This document shows, piece by piece, positions 36,690 through 45,951 of a stretch of DNA of 64,000 nt (positions are counted from its first letter, which is position 1; each line of letters begins with the position of its first letter). The stretch spans positions 62,001-126,000 of the forward strand of contig CANFST010000002.1 in assembly GCA_947449695.1 (NCBI GenBank). The letters run 5' to 3'. Source of the stretch: Chitinophagales bacterium (lineage in GTDB: Bacteria > Bacteroidota > Bacteroidia > Chitinophagales > CAIODY01). The notes beneath the pieces are model-generated. The model was not told the origin of the DNA, made no database searches, and saw only the letters and a program-made list of their open reading frames with translations. A program made the translations under genes and the position numbers.

Positions 36690-38098
36690 GATAAATTAAA
36701 TTTCCGTTCTACAGCTTTGAATTTTCCAGATGCCCCTAAAGGAATTTCATTCACTATTTTGATTTCAATGTTTATTTTTTCCCCTAATCTATCACGAAGA
36801 TTCTTTAACAAACGGTGTTCAACTTTTTCAGAATAATTTTCATCTACAATATTTACGACTTCTATAAAATCAATTTGATGTTGAATGATTTTTGATTTTT
36901 TTATCCCGATCAATCCTTTATAAGCTGGGTCAAGCCTACCTACATGACCTTTTTCCAAAGTAAATAAAATATCATCTTCCCTGCCTATGATTTCGTCTAT
37001 GACAGGCATATTGCAACCGCAATCACACGATTGATAAGTAAAACTCTTATCTGATATTTTCACCCAATCTCCTGTGCTATATCTGATTAAAGGAGTTTTC
37101 CATTGACGGAAACTTGTAACAACTAATTCAGCAAATTCTCCTGCAATGGCAGGTTTCCCGAGCGCATTTATAAATTCAAAAATACCCGAATCTGTTTGTA
37201 AATGAAGTTTTCCGTGAGTGCATTCAGCAATGAAAGGTCCTCCTTCTGAGGAAGAATATTGATTATAGACTTTACATCCAAAAGCTTTCTCAATTTCTGC
37301 CTTATAGCAGCCATATAATGTTTCAGCTGTGGTTGCAATTGCAATCGGTTTAAATTGTAATTTAATCTTATGTTTATTAATGTACTGAGCAATTACAAAA
37401 ATAGCAGAAGGGTAACCATCAATTAATTGTGGCTTGTATTCATTAAATTTTTTAATATATGCTTTAATATTTTTTTCGGTTAAATGATAAACCGACATAA
37501 ATAATTGTTTAGAGGAATAGTTGTGAATCCAGAATGGAGGTTTATTTTTTGATGGTAACACTACAATCTTACCAGATAACCGAACAGATTTAAATTCCTT
37601 TGGCAGTCCAATTGTATCATAAAATCTTCTTAATAATGCAAAACCAATTTGCAAAGATTCGTCATCATAACTAATAACATTTGGAGTACCAGTTGTACCA
37701 CTGGTTGAGCTCAAATAAGTTCTTCGACGAGATAAGTTATCAATTTCTTGTTTATATTTTTTAAGAAAATCTTTCTGAAAAATTGGAAGTTTCGAAATTA
37801 GTTCAGTAACCGAAGATGCAGAATTAATGAGCTCTTTTGTAATTCCTTTATTATTAAAAATGCCATTAAAATATTCAGTGTTATCAGAAACTTCTAATAG
37901 AATATTTTTAAGTGTGGAAAGTTGGATGACATCAAGTTCATCCTTACTTTTAGATAAATTTTGAGAATAAAATTTAAGATATTGATTATAAAACTTTCCA
38001 TATCGAGTTTTCCTTTGCACTAATAGTGACGAAGAAACCGCAAGGTTTTTCATTACTGTAGGCAGGGCGTAATAAATTTCTTTATGGATACTTTTCAT
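36686..38098 (-). CDS. CapK/phenylacetate-CoA-ligase-like adenylate-forming enzyme
   Basis: A 470-residue member of the adenylate-forming superfamily, of the CapK/PaaK-like group found in polysaccharide loci. The AMP-binding P-loop is STSGTTGTPNVISYD near residue 130; QYSSSEGGPFIAEC and IRYSTGDWVK follow, and GREDDILFT is the hinge region. Such proteins may activate a carboxylate that decorates a sugar. CDCGCNMP within the C-terminal part is a Cys cluster typical of the group. It is translationally coupled to the beta-helix gene. Confidence 0.87.
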   Translation of the reverse strand: MKSIHKEIYYALPTVMKNLAVSSSLLVQRKTRYGKFYNQYLKFYSQNLSKSKDELDVIQLSTLKNILLEVSDNTEYFNGIFNNKGITKELINSASSVTELISKLPIFQKDFLKKYKQEIDNLSRRRTYLSSTSGTTGTPNVISYDDESLQIGFALLRRFYDTIGLPKEFKSVRLSGKIVVLPSKNKPPFWIHNYSSKQLFMSVYHLTEKNIKAYIKKFNEYKPQLIDGYPSAIFVIAQYINKHKIKLQFKPIAIATTAETLYGCYKAEIEKAFGCKVYNQYSSSEGGPFIAECTHGKLHLQTDSGIFEFINALGKPAIAGEFAELVVTSFRQWKTPLIRYSTGDWVKISDKSFTYQSCDCGCNMPVIDEIIGREDDILFTLEKGHVGRLDPAYKGLIGIKKSKIIQHQIDFIEVVNIVDENYSEKVEHRLLKNLRDRLGEKINIEIKIVNEIPLGASGKFKAVERKFNLS

Positions 38099-38186
38099 AA
38101 ACTATTCGTTGATTTGAATAGTTGCGAAGTAAAAAGCAATGCATAAACAAAATGTTAAGCGAAATTTATATTTTCCTCAACTATAA

Positions 38187-39422
38187 TTATTCAGGGGATT
38201 TTTCTTTGATTGAAGATGAATGAATAAGGCGAAACGCTAAAAAGGCAATTGCAAACATTATCCAAAATTCACGTTTGCGTAAATGATACGTATATCCCCA
38301 ACTGATAATACAGCCAATAATCAATGGAGATAATTCTCGAAGAAAATTTGCATAAGGATTTGCACGACTAATTTTTGAAGGAATAAAAATTGTCTTCAAA
38401 AAATAAAACATAAAAATAATATACCCAATAACTCCAATCAATCCAGTTTCGCCAATAATCTTTAAGTATGTGCTATGCACTTCATATCTGCCATAGCGAT
38501 TCATAAAACCGCCTATGCCTGAGCCAGTTAAAGGATTATCATTAAATGCTTGCAATGCTCCACCAAAATTTGCTTTAATAAAATTTGAACCGGCATTATT
38601 TTCCTTTCCCTCAGCAGGTTCCAAAATCCTAGTTTCAACTTTACGAACTAATCTTTCGTATAAAAGTGGTGCAGCTGCTTGGAACCGAATCACAACAAAA
38701 CCAACAATAAGCACCAGCAAGGTGGTTCCAACAAGCACTTTAAAGTTTCTTTTGTATATAACATAGCAAAATATGCTTACCAATAGACCGATGTATGCAG
38801 CAATTTTTCCAGTAGTAATGAAAAATAAAAACGAAAAAAATAAAGTCGTACGAATCAAATTTCTTTGCTTCCGATTCAATAAACCAAACAATTGACTATT
38901 ATAAAAAGCAAATAGAGTCACAATAGCAATAAGCATATAAGCCCCCGCCTGTCCTGCATTTCGGAAACCACTTACTGCTTCACCACTTGCTCTTTCAGGA
39001 AAAATTCGTGGCAATCCATGTCCGCCAATAAATATATCATACAAACCAATTGCACTACCTATTAAAGTTGCGTAGGCAAAAGCAATAATTAACCGTGAAA
39101 ATTTTTCAGGGGTATTATAATGAGAAACAATAGAGTTAAAAATCAACACCAAAAATGCCAAAATAATAACTTCAAAGAGAGACTTTAAAGGAAAATAAGA
39201 ACCGAAAATACCTAAAGCAAATGCCGCAATTAATATCCATGCCGAATTGATTCGGTTTGAACTAAAATATTTTTTACCATCAATAAAATAAATGAGAATT
39301 GCTATTGCACCAAAAATATCAGCTACAATAATTCTGCTAAACAATCCATCATCACCACCAAATGTACGAGTGATGAAGGAAGTGAGAATGAACAGAAAAA
39401 TAAAGAATTCGTATAGTACCAA
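38187..39422 (-). CDS. O-antigen ligase/polymerase-like membrane protein (Wzy type)
   Basis: A 411-residue polytopic inner-membrane protein with about eleven helices. The Wzy_C/O-antigen-ligase loop is recognisable in NPLTGSGIGGFMNRYGRYEV followed by HSTYLKIIGETGLIGVIGYI. It would polymerise the repeat unit made by this locus. It begins 1 nt after the stop of the GT4 gene upstream and lies 88 nt before the CapK-like gene, consistent with one operon. Confidence 0.87.
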   Translation of the reverse strand: MVLYEFFIFLFILTSFITRTFGGDDGLFSRIIVADIFGAIAILIYFIDGKKYFSSNRINSAWILIAAFALGIFGSYFPLKSLFEVIILAFLVLIFNSIVSHYNTPEKFSRLIIAFAYATLIGSAIGLYDIFIGGHGLPRIFPERASGEAVSGFRNAGQAGAYMLIAIVTLFAFYNSQLFGLLNRKQRNLIRTTLFFSFLFFITTGKIAAYIGLLVSIFCYVIYKRNFKVLVGTTLLVLIVGFVVIRFQAAAPLLYERLVRKVETRILEPAEGKENNAGSNFIKANFGGALQAFNDNPLTGSGIGGFMNRYGRYEVHSTYLKIIGETGLIGVIGYIIFMFYFLKTIFIPSKISRANPYANFLRELSPLIIGCIISWGYTYHLRKREFWIMFAIAFLAFRLIHSSSIKEKSPE

Positions 39423-39423
39423 C

Positions 39424-40716
39424 TTAATTTAAGTTTTGAATGATTTCAGCTAATTGTTGGGCTTGATAATCACGTCTAAAATTTTTAAATCGAGATTTAT
39501 CCGATTGATATTTTCTTTTCTCAATTACAATGTCACGAAAGGCTTTTAGTATTTGTTGTTGGTTGAATTCTTTAAATTCTTTTTCTAAATAACAAATGTA
39601 ACCAAGATTGAATTCTGTAGCAATTTCACTTAATTCAGCTCCTTTTGGAACAAAAAATAAAACTGGTTTTTCAGAAGCAATATATTCAAAGGTCTTGATA
39701 GGAATAGCACCTACATCTTGTTTTGAATTACCTAAGATATGCCATAATAAATTTGCTTGCTGCATTTCAAGCAAAACATTTTCTCGTTTTATTATGCCTA
39801 AAAGTTTAATCGAGTTAAACATAAAATGCTTTTCAATTTTCATCATCAAATCAGGATGAATGAAAGCAGCAATTTTAATTTCAATTTTTTCTTTTGAAAT
39901 AGATTTGTTTTTAACCAACGTTTCTAACGCATCCAACAACATAAAAATATCTCGTGGATGTTTGGATTCAAAATATAGCGAACCAGCAAAAAAGATTTTC
40001 AGATCATTGTTAGAAGTTTCAACTGCTTGAATATTTTGAAAATCACTATCATCAAATCCGTTGTAAATAAGCGTTGATTTATTTTTAATAAACGGATATT
40101 CATTTTCATAGACTGCTTTCATATTTTTTGAAATAAAAATCAAGTGAGCTGAAGTTTTCACTATTGTTTTCTCCAATAATTTATCTAATAAATTCAATGG
40201 AAATATTCTTTTAAATAATCCATTCACCACATAAAAATCACGGAAATCGCAAATCAATTTTTTGTTAAATCGTTTCGATAAAATGTAAGCAATCAAAAAA
40301 TTAGTGAATGACGGTGCTGTTGCATAAATAGAATCAATAGCATTGTTTTTTCTTAAAAAATCAGACCCAAATTTTAAAGCTTTTGGCAACCAGATAATTC
40401 CTCTGTCAGGAATCATTAATTGAACCAATATTTTTTTTAACCAATTATTTTTAATGATATTCTTTGAGGTGATAGCTTGATGAACTGTTGTGCTGTTGGT
40501 AGAATGAATGACAGAATCGGTATCAATTATTTTCATTCCTTCGGTATTCATTGAATTACCATAACCCAATGAAGAAATATTCTTTGAAGTGGTCAATACA
40601 CTTAGTTCAATATTGTTTTCAGGAAGATATTTGGCAAAATAAAATGCCCTTTGAGCAGCAGGTGCATTAGATGGTGGAAAGGAATAAGACACTAACAAAA
40701 CTTTTTTTTGAGTCAT
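39424..40716 (-). CDS. Family 4 glycosyltransferase
   Basis: A 430-residue GT-B glycosyltransferase. The N-terminal domain starts KVLLVSYSFPPSNAPAAQRA, and ICDFRDFYV plus LIFISKNMKAVYE mark the interdomain region; the C-terminal domain has KIFFAGSLYFESKHPRDIFM and PIKTFEYIASEKPVLFFVP with the EX7E-like acidic pair. It probably adds one sugar of the EPS repeat. It overlaps the acetyltransferase gene by 4 nt. Confidence 0.9.
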   Translation of the reverse strand: MTQKKVLLVSYSFPPSNAPAAQRAFYFAKYLPENNIELSVLTTSKNISSLGYGNSMNTEGMKIIDTDSVIHSTNSTTVHQAITSKNIIKNNWLKKILVQLMIPDRGIIWLPKALKFGSDFLRKNNAIDSIYATAPSFTNFLIAYILSKRFNKKLICDFRDFYVVNGLFKRIFPLNLLDKLLEKTIVKTSAHLIFISKNMKAVYENEYPFIKNKSTLIYNGFDDSDFQNIQAVETSNNDLKIFFAGSLYFESKHPRDIFMLLDALETLVKNKSISKEKIEIKIAAFIHPDLMMKIEKHFMFNSIKLLGIIKRENVLLEMQQANLLWHILGNSKQDVGAIPIKTFEYIASEKPVLFFVPKGAELSEIATEFNLGYICYLEKEFKEFNQQQILKAFRDIVIEKRKYQSDKSRFKNFRRDYQAQQLAEIIQNLN

Positions 40717-41315
40717 TTATATTGCTTTATAAGTTTTGCAGGATTACCTCCAAACAAACAATTAGCTGGCACTTCACCTTTCACCACACTATTTGCAGCG
40801 ATAACACTTCCATCACCAATTTTTGTTCCAGGTAGAATTATACAACCTGTGCCTAACCAAACATTGTTACCAATGTCAATTTTTTTAGGTTGATCAATGG
40901 TGTTTATTCTGTTCGCAGGATTAGTCATGGAAAGTTCATGAGCATTGGAATCAAAGATTTGACAATTTGCAGCTATCAGGCAATTGTCACCAATTACTAT
41001 TTCGCCTTGCGCATGAATACATGAACCATGTATACGAGTATTTTTACCAATGACTATTTTTGAGTTTTTGCCATCTGCTAGCAATTTTACTTTTGAATAC
41101 ATATTTAAATGATAACCAAAATTCAAAGAATTCAACACCACATTTTCTTCTAAAATTATTTTAGATGAATTACTTGCAAAAACAGATGGAAAGCTTACAA
41201 ATCTTGCGCCTCGGTTCAACTCAATGTTAGCAAATACAATTTGATAAACTAAAAAAGAAAGTTTACCCGAAATTCTTGCAAAAGCCCGTATAAAAAAAGA
41301 AACTATAGAATTCAT
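40713..41315 (-). CDS. Hexapeptide-repeat O-acetyltransferase
   Basis: A 200-residue left-handed beta-helix acetyltransferase of the maltose/WcaF type. Hexapeptide repeats are clear from about residue 80 (KIVIGKNTRIHGSCIHAQGE, IVIGDNCLIAANC) to 190 (IGNNVWLGTGCIILPGTKIG, DGSVIAANSVVKGEVP), ending NPAKLIKQYK. The active-site His is likely the one in SNAHELS. It would acetylate a sugar of the polymer. It overlaps both neighbours by 4 nt. Confidence 0.92.
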   Translation of the reverse strand: MNSIVSFFIRAFARISGKLSFLVYQIVFANIELNRGARFVSFPSVFASNSSKIILEENVVLNSLNFGYHLNMYSKVKLLADGKNSKIVIGKNTRIHGSCIHAQGEIVIGDNCLIAANCQIFDSNAHELSMTNPANRINTIDQPKKIDIGNNVWLGTGCIILPGTKIGDGSVIAANSVVKGEVPANCLFGGNPAKLIKQYK

Positions 41316-42106
41316 AAGTGATTTTTCCTTTTATAAACAGCTATAAACCATCTTGGTGAATTATAGAAAAATATTTTTTTGATAATTTTAATGTAAGTTT
41401 TCGGACTTGTCATTTTTGTAATACTGTTTTCTGATTTCACATTATGCTTGCCATCATTTTTACTATAAAAACAAAGGGGACAAACACAATGTGCAGGAAA
41501 TCGTTTATCGCCAAACAATGATTTAGCTAATCTTCTGTATTTGCCAAAATACATTTCTCTTTTATTACCCAATGCTTGCAGCGATTCTAATTCAAAATCT
41601 ATGAATAGATTTTTCAATTTCATTTCATCAAACGAACGAACATGGGTATTAGGATTGAATGAACAAGCACAATTGGGGCAAGTTACATTTACTCGGTTTT
41701 CTTTATATGGTACTGAAATTAAAATATAGTTTTTGGCTACTCTTTCCAACTCAGTTAAGCCTTTTTCATAAATGCTAACCGGCAAATGCTCAATTACTTC
41801 CAATGCAGAAATGCAATCAAATGATTGATTGGCTAATTTCAAATCGTCGATAGAACCTTGAATGATTTCACTTTGGCAAACTTTATTCCTGATGCCACCA
41901 ATTGAGTATTCAACCCCTTTTGTTTGAATATTTAACTTGGTTTTTTCAATAAAATTCAAGAATGCTCCATTACCTGCACCAACATCTAATAAGGAAGAAC
42001 AATCTTGTGGTATTACTTTAACTGTTTCTTCAAATCGCTCATGTTCATCACCATGCAGGTAAATAGCGCTATTCCAGGTAATATCTTTTTCAAACGATTC
42101 ATTCAT
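41312..42106 (-). CDS. SAM-dependent methyltransferase with Cys clusters
   Basis: A 264-residue class I methyltransferase. The SAM motif I is LLDVGAGNGAFLNFIEK, followed by IQGSIDDLKL and SFDCISALEVIEHLP. Downstream it carries CPNCACSFNPNTH and HCVCPLCFYSKND, two pairs of CxxC that could bind zinc. I chose ATG 42106 (MNESFEKD); an ATG at 42124 is also possible, but a candidate -7 element (42114-42121) would then lie inside the gene. It heads the minus-strand EPS operon and is divergent from wzx. Confidence 0.87.
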   Translation of the reverse strand: MNESFEKDITWNSAIYLHGDEHERFEETVKVIPQDCSSLLDVGAGNGAFLNFIEKTKLNIQTKGVEYSIGGIRNKVCQSEIIQGSIDDLKLANQSFDCISALEVIEHLPVSIYEKGLTELERVAKNYILISVPYKENRVNVTCPNCACSFNPNTHVRSFDEMKLKNLFIDFELESLQALGNKREMYFGKYRRLAKSLFGDKRFPAHCVCPLCFYSKNDGKHNVKSENSITKMTSPKTYIKIIKKIFFYNSPRWFIAVYKRKNHL

Positions 42107-42113
42107 AACCTCA

Positions 42114-42121
42114 CAAAAATA
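42114..42121 (-). promoter_or_regulatory. Candidate -7 promoter element of the EPS operon
   Basis: Minus-strand TATTTTTG, 7 nt before the chosen methyltransferase start, implying a nearly leaderless mRNA or a later start. Confidence 0.35.
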
Positions 42122-42175
42122 CACAACAATAAGGCAACGCAGATTAACAAATTCTTAAAAATGGTAGCATTTTGG

Positions 42176-42194
42176 TAACCTTGAATCAAGGTTA
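42176..42194. promoter_or_regulatory. 19-bp perfect dyad between divergent EPS genes, possible operator
   Basis: TAACCTTGAATCAAGGTTA is a perfect inverted repeat around a central A. It is 24 nt upstream of the wzx ATG and 69 nt upstream of the divergent methyltransferase start, with no T-run, so a dimeric regulator site is more likely than a terminator. Confidence 0.5.
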
Positions 42195-42218
42195 GATTTT
42201 TACTTTTACCCTTACAAA

Positions 42219-43571
42219 ATGATTCCCTTATTCAAGAAATTTTTTGATAAAAACTCTATCAAAGGAGCTACTATTAATTTGATGATTGGACAAGCATTAA
42301 TCACTGCATTGTTCATCATGTTCGATTATATCATTGCTCGAAAATTTACAGTTGAAATTTTCAGCACATGGAAACAACTGCAAGTATTGATTAATTTGAT
42401 ACTGCCAATTTTAGCATTTGGTTTACCTGAAGGTTATAAATATTTTATTGCTTACGAACCAGAAAAATCAAAGCAGCATCACCAATCTATCATCGGGTTT
42501 TTATTATTAATGACAGTGATGATAGCATTAACAGGAATTTTTTTTGGTAGAACTTTGTTGCAAATCTATTTTCATAATCCGTTATTGAATAATGTAGCAA
42601 AAATATTTGCATTCTTATTTTTTAGCATCACCATCAACAGAGTGTTACGCTACCAACTCATCAATCAGAATAAAACAGACATTTACTTAAAAGGCAGTGT
42701 AGCAGCCATTTTTATTGGTACTTTGTCTTTGCTTGCAGTGGCATTTTTTCATTTGCAAATTCATACTGAAAATATTATTTTGGTTTTTGCATTTATTGTG
42801 AGCCTTGTTTTTATCATTCCATCCTTAGTGAATTTCTTGTTGGCTGAAAAATATAATTTTGAAAATGATTTCAATTTTAGCCGATTAGGTGATTATTTAA
42901 AAATCGGATTCCCGTTGTATTTAGCCACTTTTATGGGAGTTATCATTTCTAATTTAGATAAAACAATTGTGAGCAAATACGCTTCGCTTTCGGCATTTGG
43001 CTTATATGCAGCAGGTGCTTTAGAAATTCCAGTTTTTTCAATGTTGAGTGCATCGTTTTCACAAAGCACATTCCCCAAGTATGTAGCACTATTGAAAGAA
43101 AATAAAAAACATGATGCAGTATTGCTTTGGATAAATATTACCAACAAAGTTTCTAAACTTACTTATCCTATTTTATTGGTGTTGATGCTATTTGCCAAAA
43201 CAATTTTTGTGTTGATTTATTCTTACAAATTGGCAGCCGCAGTACCTATTTTTAAAATATTTCTATTGATATGTTTATGGCGAAACAATTATTATGGCTC
43301 ACTAATCTCAGCTTCAGGCAAAACAAAATGGATTACTTTTTATAGCCTGTTGAATTTGATTTTGATGGGAGCAGGATGTTGGTTTTGCTTTCAGTATTTT
43401 GGTTTTAAAGCCTTGCCATGGGTGATTTTCAGCTCAACCAGTTTTGTAGCTATTATGCAATTGATTCATGAAAAAATGTTACTGAATTTTATCACTCAAT
43501 TTGTTTTAAAGCCTTATAATTTAATGATGATAGCGATGATAATTGCAGCGTTTATTTTTTCACCGTTTTAG
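42219..43571 (+). CDS. Oligosaccharide flippase (Wzx/MOP family)
   Basis: A 450-residue MOP-superfamily flippase with about twelve to fourteen helices, starting with INLMIGQALITALFIMFDYI. It would move the undecaprenyl-linked repeat unit across the inner membrane for Wzy polymerisation. It is the only plus-strand gene of the EPS block; it starts divergently from the methyltransferase gene and converges with wzc (4-nt gap). A 19-bp dyad precedes it. A second flippase at 59017-60489 is in a different context. Confidence 0.88.
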   Translation: MIPLFKKFFDKNSIKGATINLMIGQALITALFIMFDYIIARKFTVEIFSTWKQLQVLINLILPILAFGLPEGYKYFIAYEPEKSKQHHQSIIGFLLLMTVMIALTGIFFGRTLLQIYFHNPLLNNVAKIFAFLFFSITINRVLRYQLINQNKTDIYLKGSVAAIFIGTLSLLAVAFFHLQIHTENIILVFAFIVSLVFIIPSLVNFLLAEKYNFENDFNFSRLGDYLKIGFPLYLATFMGVIISNLDKTIVSKYASLSAFGLYAAGALEIPVFSMLSASFSQSTFPKYVALLKENKKHDAVLLWINITNKVSKLTYPILLVLMLFAKTIFVLIYSYKLAAAVPIFKIFLLICLWRNNYYGSLISASGKTKWITFYSLLNLILMGAGCWFCFQYFGFKALPWVIFSSTSFVAIMQLIHEKMLLNFITQFVLKPYNLMMIAMIIAAFIFSPF

Positions 43572-43575
43572 AAAA

Positions 43576-45951
43576 TTATTTTCTGCTCAGCAATCTTCTC
43601 CACCAGCTTTTCTTTTCATTTTCTTGTCCATAAGAATAGCCGTAACCATAGCCATAACCGTATCCATAACCATATTTATTGCCATAGCCCAAGCCACGGG
43701 TTTTAATACCATTAAACACAATACTCACATTGTTAAACGCTTTTGTTTTAATTAAATCAGTAGCCACTTTAGCAAAAATATCTTTTGGTGTATGGTTGTG
43801 TCGGGCTACAAAAACAGAAGCATCAGCATAAGGTGCAATCAATTCAGGGTCTGAAATTAAACCCAATGGTGGAGTATCAACAATAATAATGTCATATTGC
43901 TCACGAAGTAATTCAATTAATTCTTTAAATTTATTATTACTTAATAATTCAGATGGATTTGGTGGCAACGGACCTACAGGAATGATGCTCAAATTTTCAA
44001 AACCAGTTGGGTAAATTATATCATCCACTTGCGCCATGTTCACCAAAAAATTACTCAATCCTTTTTTGATACTCAAGTTAAAAACCTTATGCAAGGAGGG
44101 TTTACGCATATCGGCTGTTACCATAATTGTTTTTTTGCCAGTCAACGCATAGCTTCTTCCTAAATTCAAAGTGAAAAAAGATTTGCCTTCGCCTGGTATG
44201 CTCGAACTCACTAACAACACTTTTTTGTCATTTCCATTTAAGTAATAAACCATTTTGGTTCTGATAGCCCTGAAAGCTTCAGCAATCAGCGAACGAGATT
44301 TTTCGGAAATAACAAAATCTTTATGCTCAGGGTCAAACATGATTTCACCTATAATTGGTAATGATGTTATACGTTGAATATCGGAACGGAATTGAATTTT
44401 TGAGTTCAATTTTTCACGGGAGAAAATAAAAAGAAATGGAAGTATTATTCCCAAAATGATTCCTAATAAAATCACCATGAATTTTACAGGTCTTACCGGA
44501 ATGCCAGTAGTGAAGCTAGGTTCAATCAATCGGGTATCGCTTATTGTAGAAGCATAGCTGATAGCTGACTCTTCACGTTTTTCTAACAATAAAGTGTAGA
44601 TAGAATTTTTGATAGCTTGCTGACGACTTATATTCACCAATGCTCTTTCAATATTTGGCACTTTCTTTAGCAATTCATTTTGCTTGAGTAAATTGGCATT
44701 GATGTTTTTTTGAGCAGCTTGTAAATTATTTTTTAAATTTTCGATGGCTTCGCTAATGCTTTGTTTTAATTGTTCTACATTGCTTTTCATCACAATAGTT
44801 GCATCATCTTTTTGCCCTGAAATCTGAATTTGTTTTTGCAATTGAAATTCAGCGTCATACAATTTGGGCAACATACTCAATAATAACGGGTCTTCAATGC
44901 CCATCAACGAAGGCGCAGAACCAGGATTGCTGCCTTTGCCTTTCATATATTTTTCAACTTCTTCTAATACTGAAAGTTGAACGTTAATCTTATTTAAATC
45001 TAAATCATTCTGTTGCACTTCAGCCAAAAAAACTTTGCTTTGTTCGCTGATGTCAACAATAGAGTTGTGTGATTTATATCGTTCCAAATGCCTCTCAACA
45101 CTATCTAATTCATTGGTAACTAAGGCTAATCTTTCATTGATAAAATCAAGTGTGTATTGCGCAATTAATCGCTTATCAGCAATGGAGGCTCTGTTGTATT
45201 CATTCACAATCGAATTAAGTAAACTTAATCCCCTACTTGGTTCATCCGTGTTTAATGATAAATCTATAATTGAAGTTTCATTACTTGTGCGCTTCACATC
45301 TAACACTTGTAGTACATTATTGATTTCAGTATTCAATGAATTAACCTGTACTAAAAACTCATCTTTACTCCAATGTTGCAATTGATTAGGCGAACAACGT
45401 ACAATAAAAGTATCTTTTGAATTGATTACAATTATGCTCTCATCTTTCAAATCAAAATCATTTTTATTGATGGAGAATTTATTGTTCGGCAAATCAAACT
45501 TTAGCAAAGCAGATTTTGCCCATTGTGTTGAATCAGGATGCAATGGGATGAGTTGAAATGGGAATTGTTGAACCACTGAAACATTTCTGATACGTGCTTT
45601 ACGGAAAAATTTAACTTCTGCATTTGAATTCTTAATGGCAGCAAAAAGAACAGGCCTGCTTTTTATTATTTCTAATTCATTTTCAATTTTCTTGTCATCG
45701 TCGAAAAGTGCCAATTGCGTTACACCATTGCTGTTACTAGAACCCAGTCCTTTATTTTCATCTTTAACTAGTAATTTTGATTCAACCACATACACCGGAC
45801 TGGTGTATCTTAAATAAAGAAAAGCTCCTAAAATTCCAACAGCAACGCATATAGCATATACTGCCCAATAAGGAATAAAATGTTTTCTGATATTGTTAAA
45901 AATTTCAGATAAACTCTGCTCTCTCTCAAAATCAATTTGCTCGTGTATCAT
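43576..45951 (-). CDS. wzc: Wzc-like polysaccharide co-polymerase and tyrosine autokinase
   Basis: A 791-residue fusion of a Wzz chain-length domain and a BY-kinase. The first helix is near residues 30-50 and the second near 490-510, enclosing a long coiled-coil periplasmic domain. The cytoplasmic kinase has Walker A SSIPGEGKS near 585, Walker A' VTADMRKPSLHK, and Walker B IIIVDTPP. The C-terminus is a Tyr/Gly stretch (eight Tyr in YGYGYGYGYGYGYSYG, about residue 765) that acts as the autophosphorylation cluster, followed by a basic tail. It overlaps the wza-like gene by 4 nt; the PHP phosphatase encoded just upstream would reverse its phosphorylation. Confidence 0.94.
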   Translation of the reverse strand: MIHEQIDFEREQSLSEIFNNIRKHFIPYWAVYAICVAVGILGAFLYLRYTSPVYVVESKLLVKDENKGLGSSNSNGVTQLALFDDDKKIENELEIIKSRPVLFAAIKNSNAEVKFFRKARIRNVSVVQQFPFQLIPLHPDSTQWAKSALLKFDLPNNKFSINKNDFDLKDESIIVINSKDTFIVRCSPNQLQHWSKDEFLVQVNSLNTEINNVLQVLDVKRTSNETSIIDLSLNTDEPSRGLSLLNSIVNEYNRASIADKRLIAQYTLDFINERLALVTNELDSVERHLERYKSHNSIVDISEQSKVFLAEVQQNDLDLNKINVQLSVLEEVEKYMKGKGSNPGSAPSLMGIEDPLLLSMLPKLYDAEFQLQKQIQISGQKDDATIVMKSNVEQLKQSISEAIENLKNNLQAAQKNINANLLKQNELLKKVPNIERALVNISRQQAIKNSIYTLLLEKREESAISYASTISDTRLIEPSFTTGIPVRPVKFMVILLGIILGIILPFLFIFSREKLNSKIQFRSDIQRITSLPIIGEIMFDPEHKDFVISEKSRSLIAEAFRAIRTKMVYYLNGNDKKVLLVSSSIPGEGKSFFTLNLGRSYALTGKKTIMVTADMRKPSLHKVFNLSIKKGLSNFLVNMAQVDDIIYPTGFENLSIIPVGPLPPNPSELLSNNKFKELIELLREQYDIIIVDTPPLGLISDPELIAPYADASVFVARHNHTPKDIFAKVATDLIKTKAFNNVSIVFNGIKTRGLGYGNKYGYGYGYGYGYGYSYGQENEKKSWWRRLLSRK

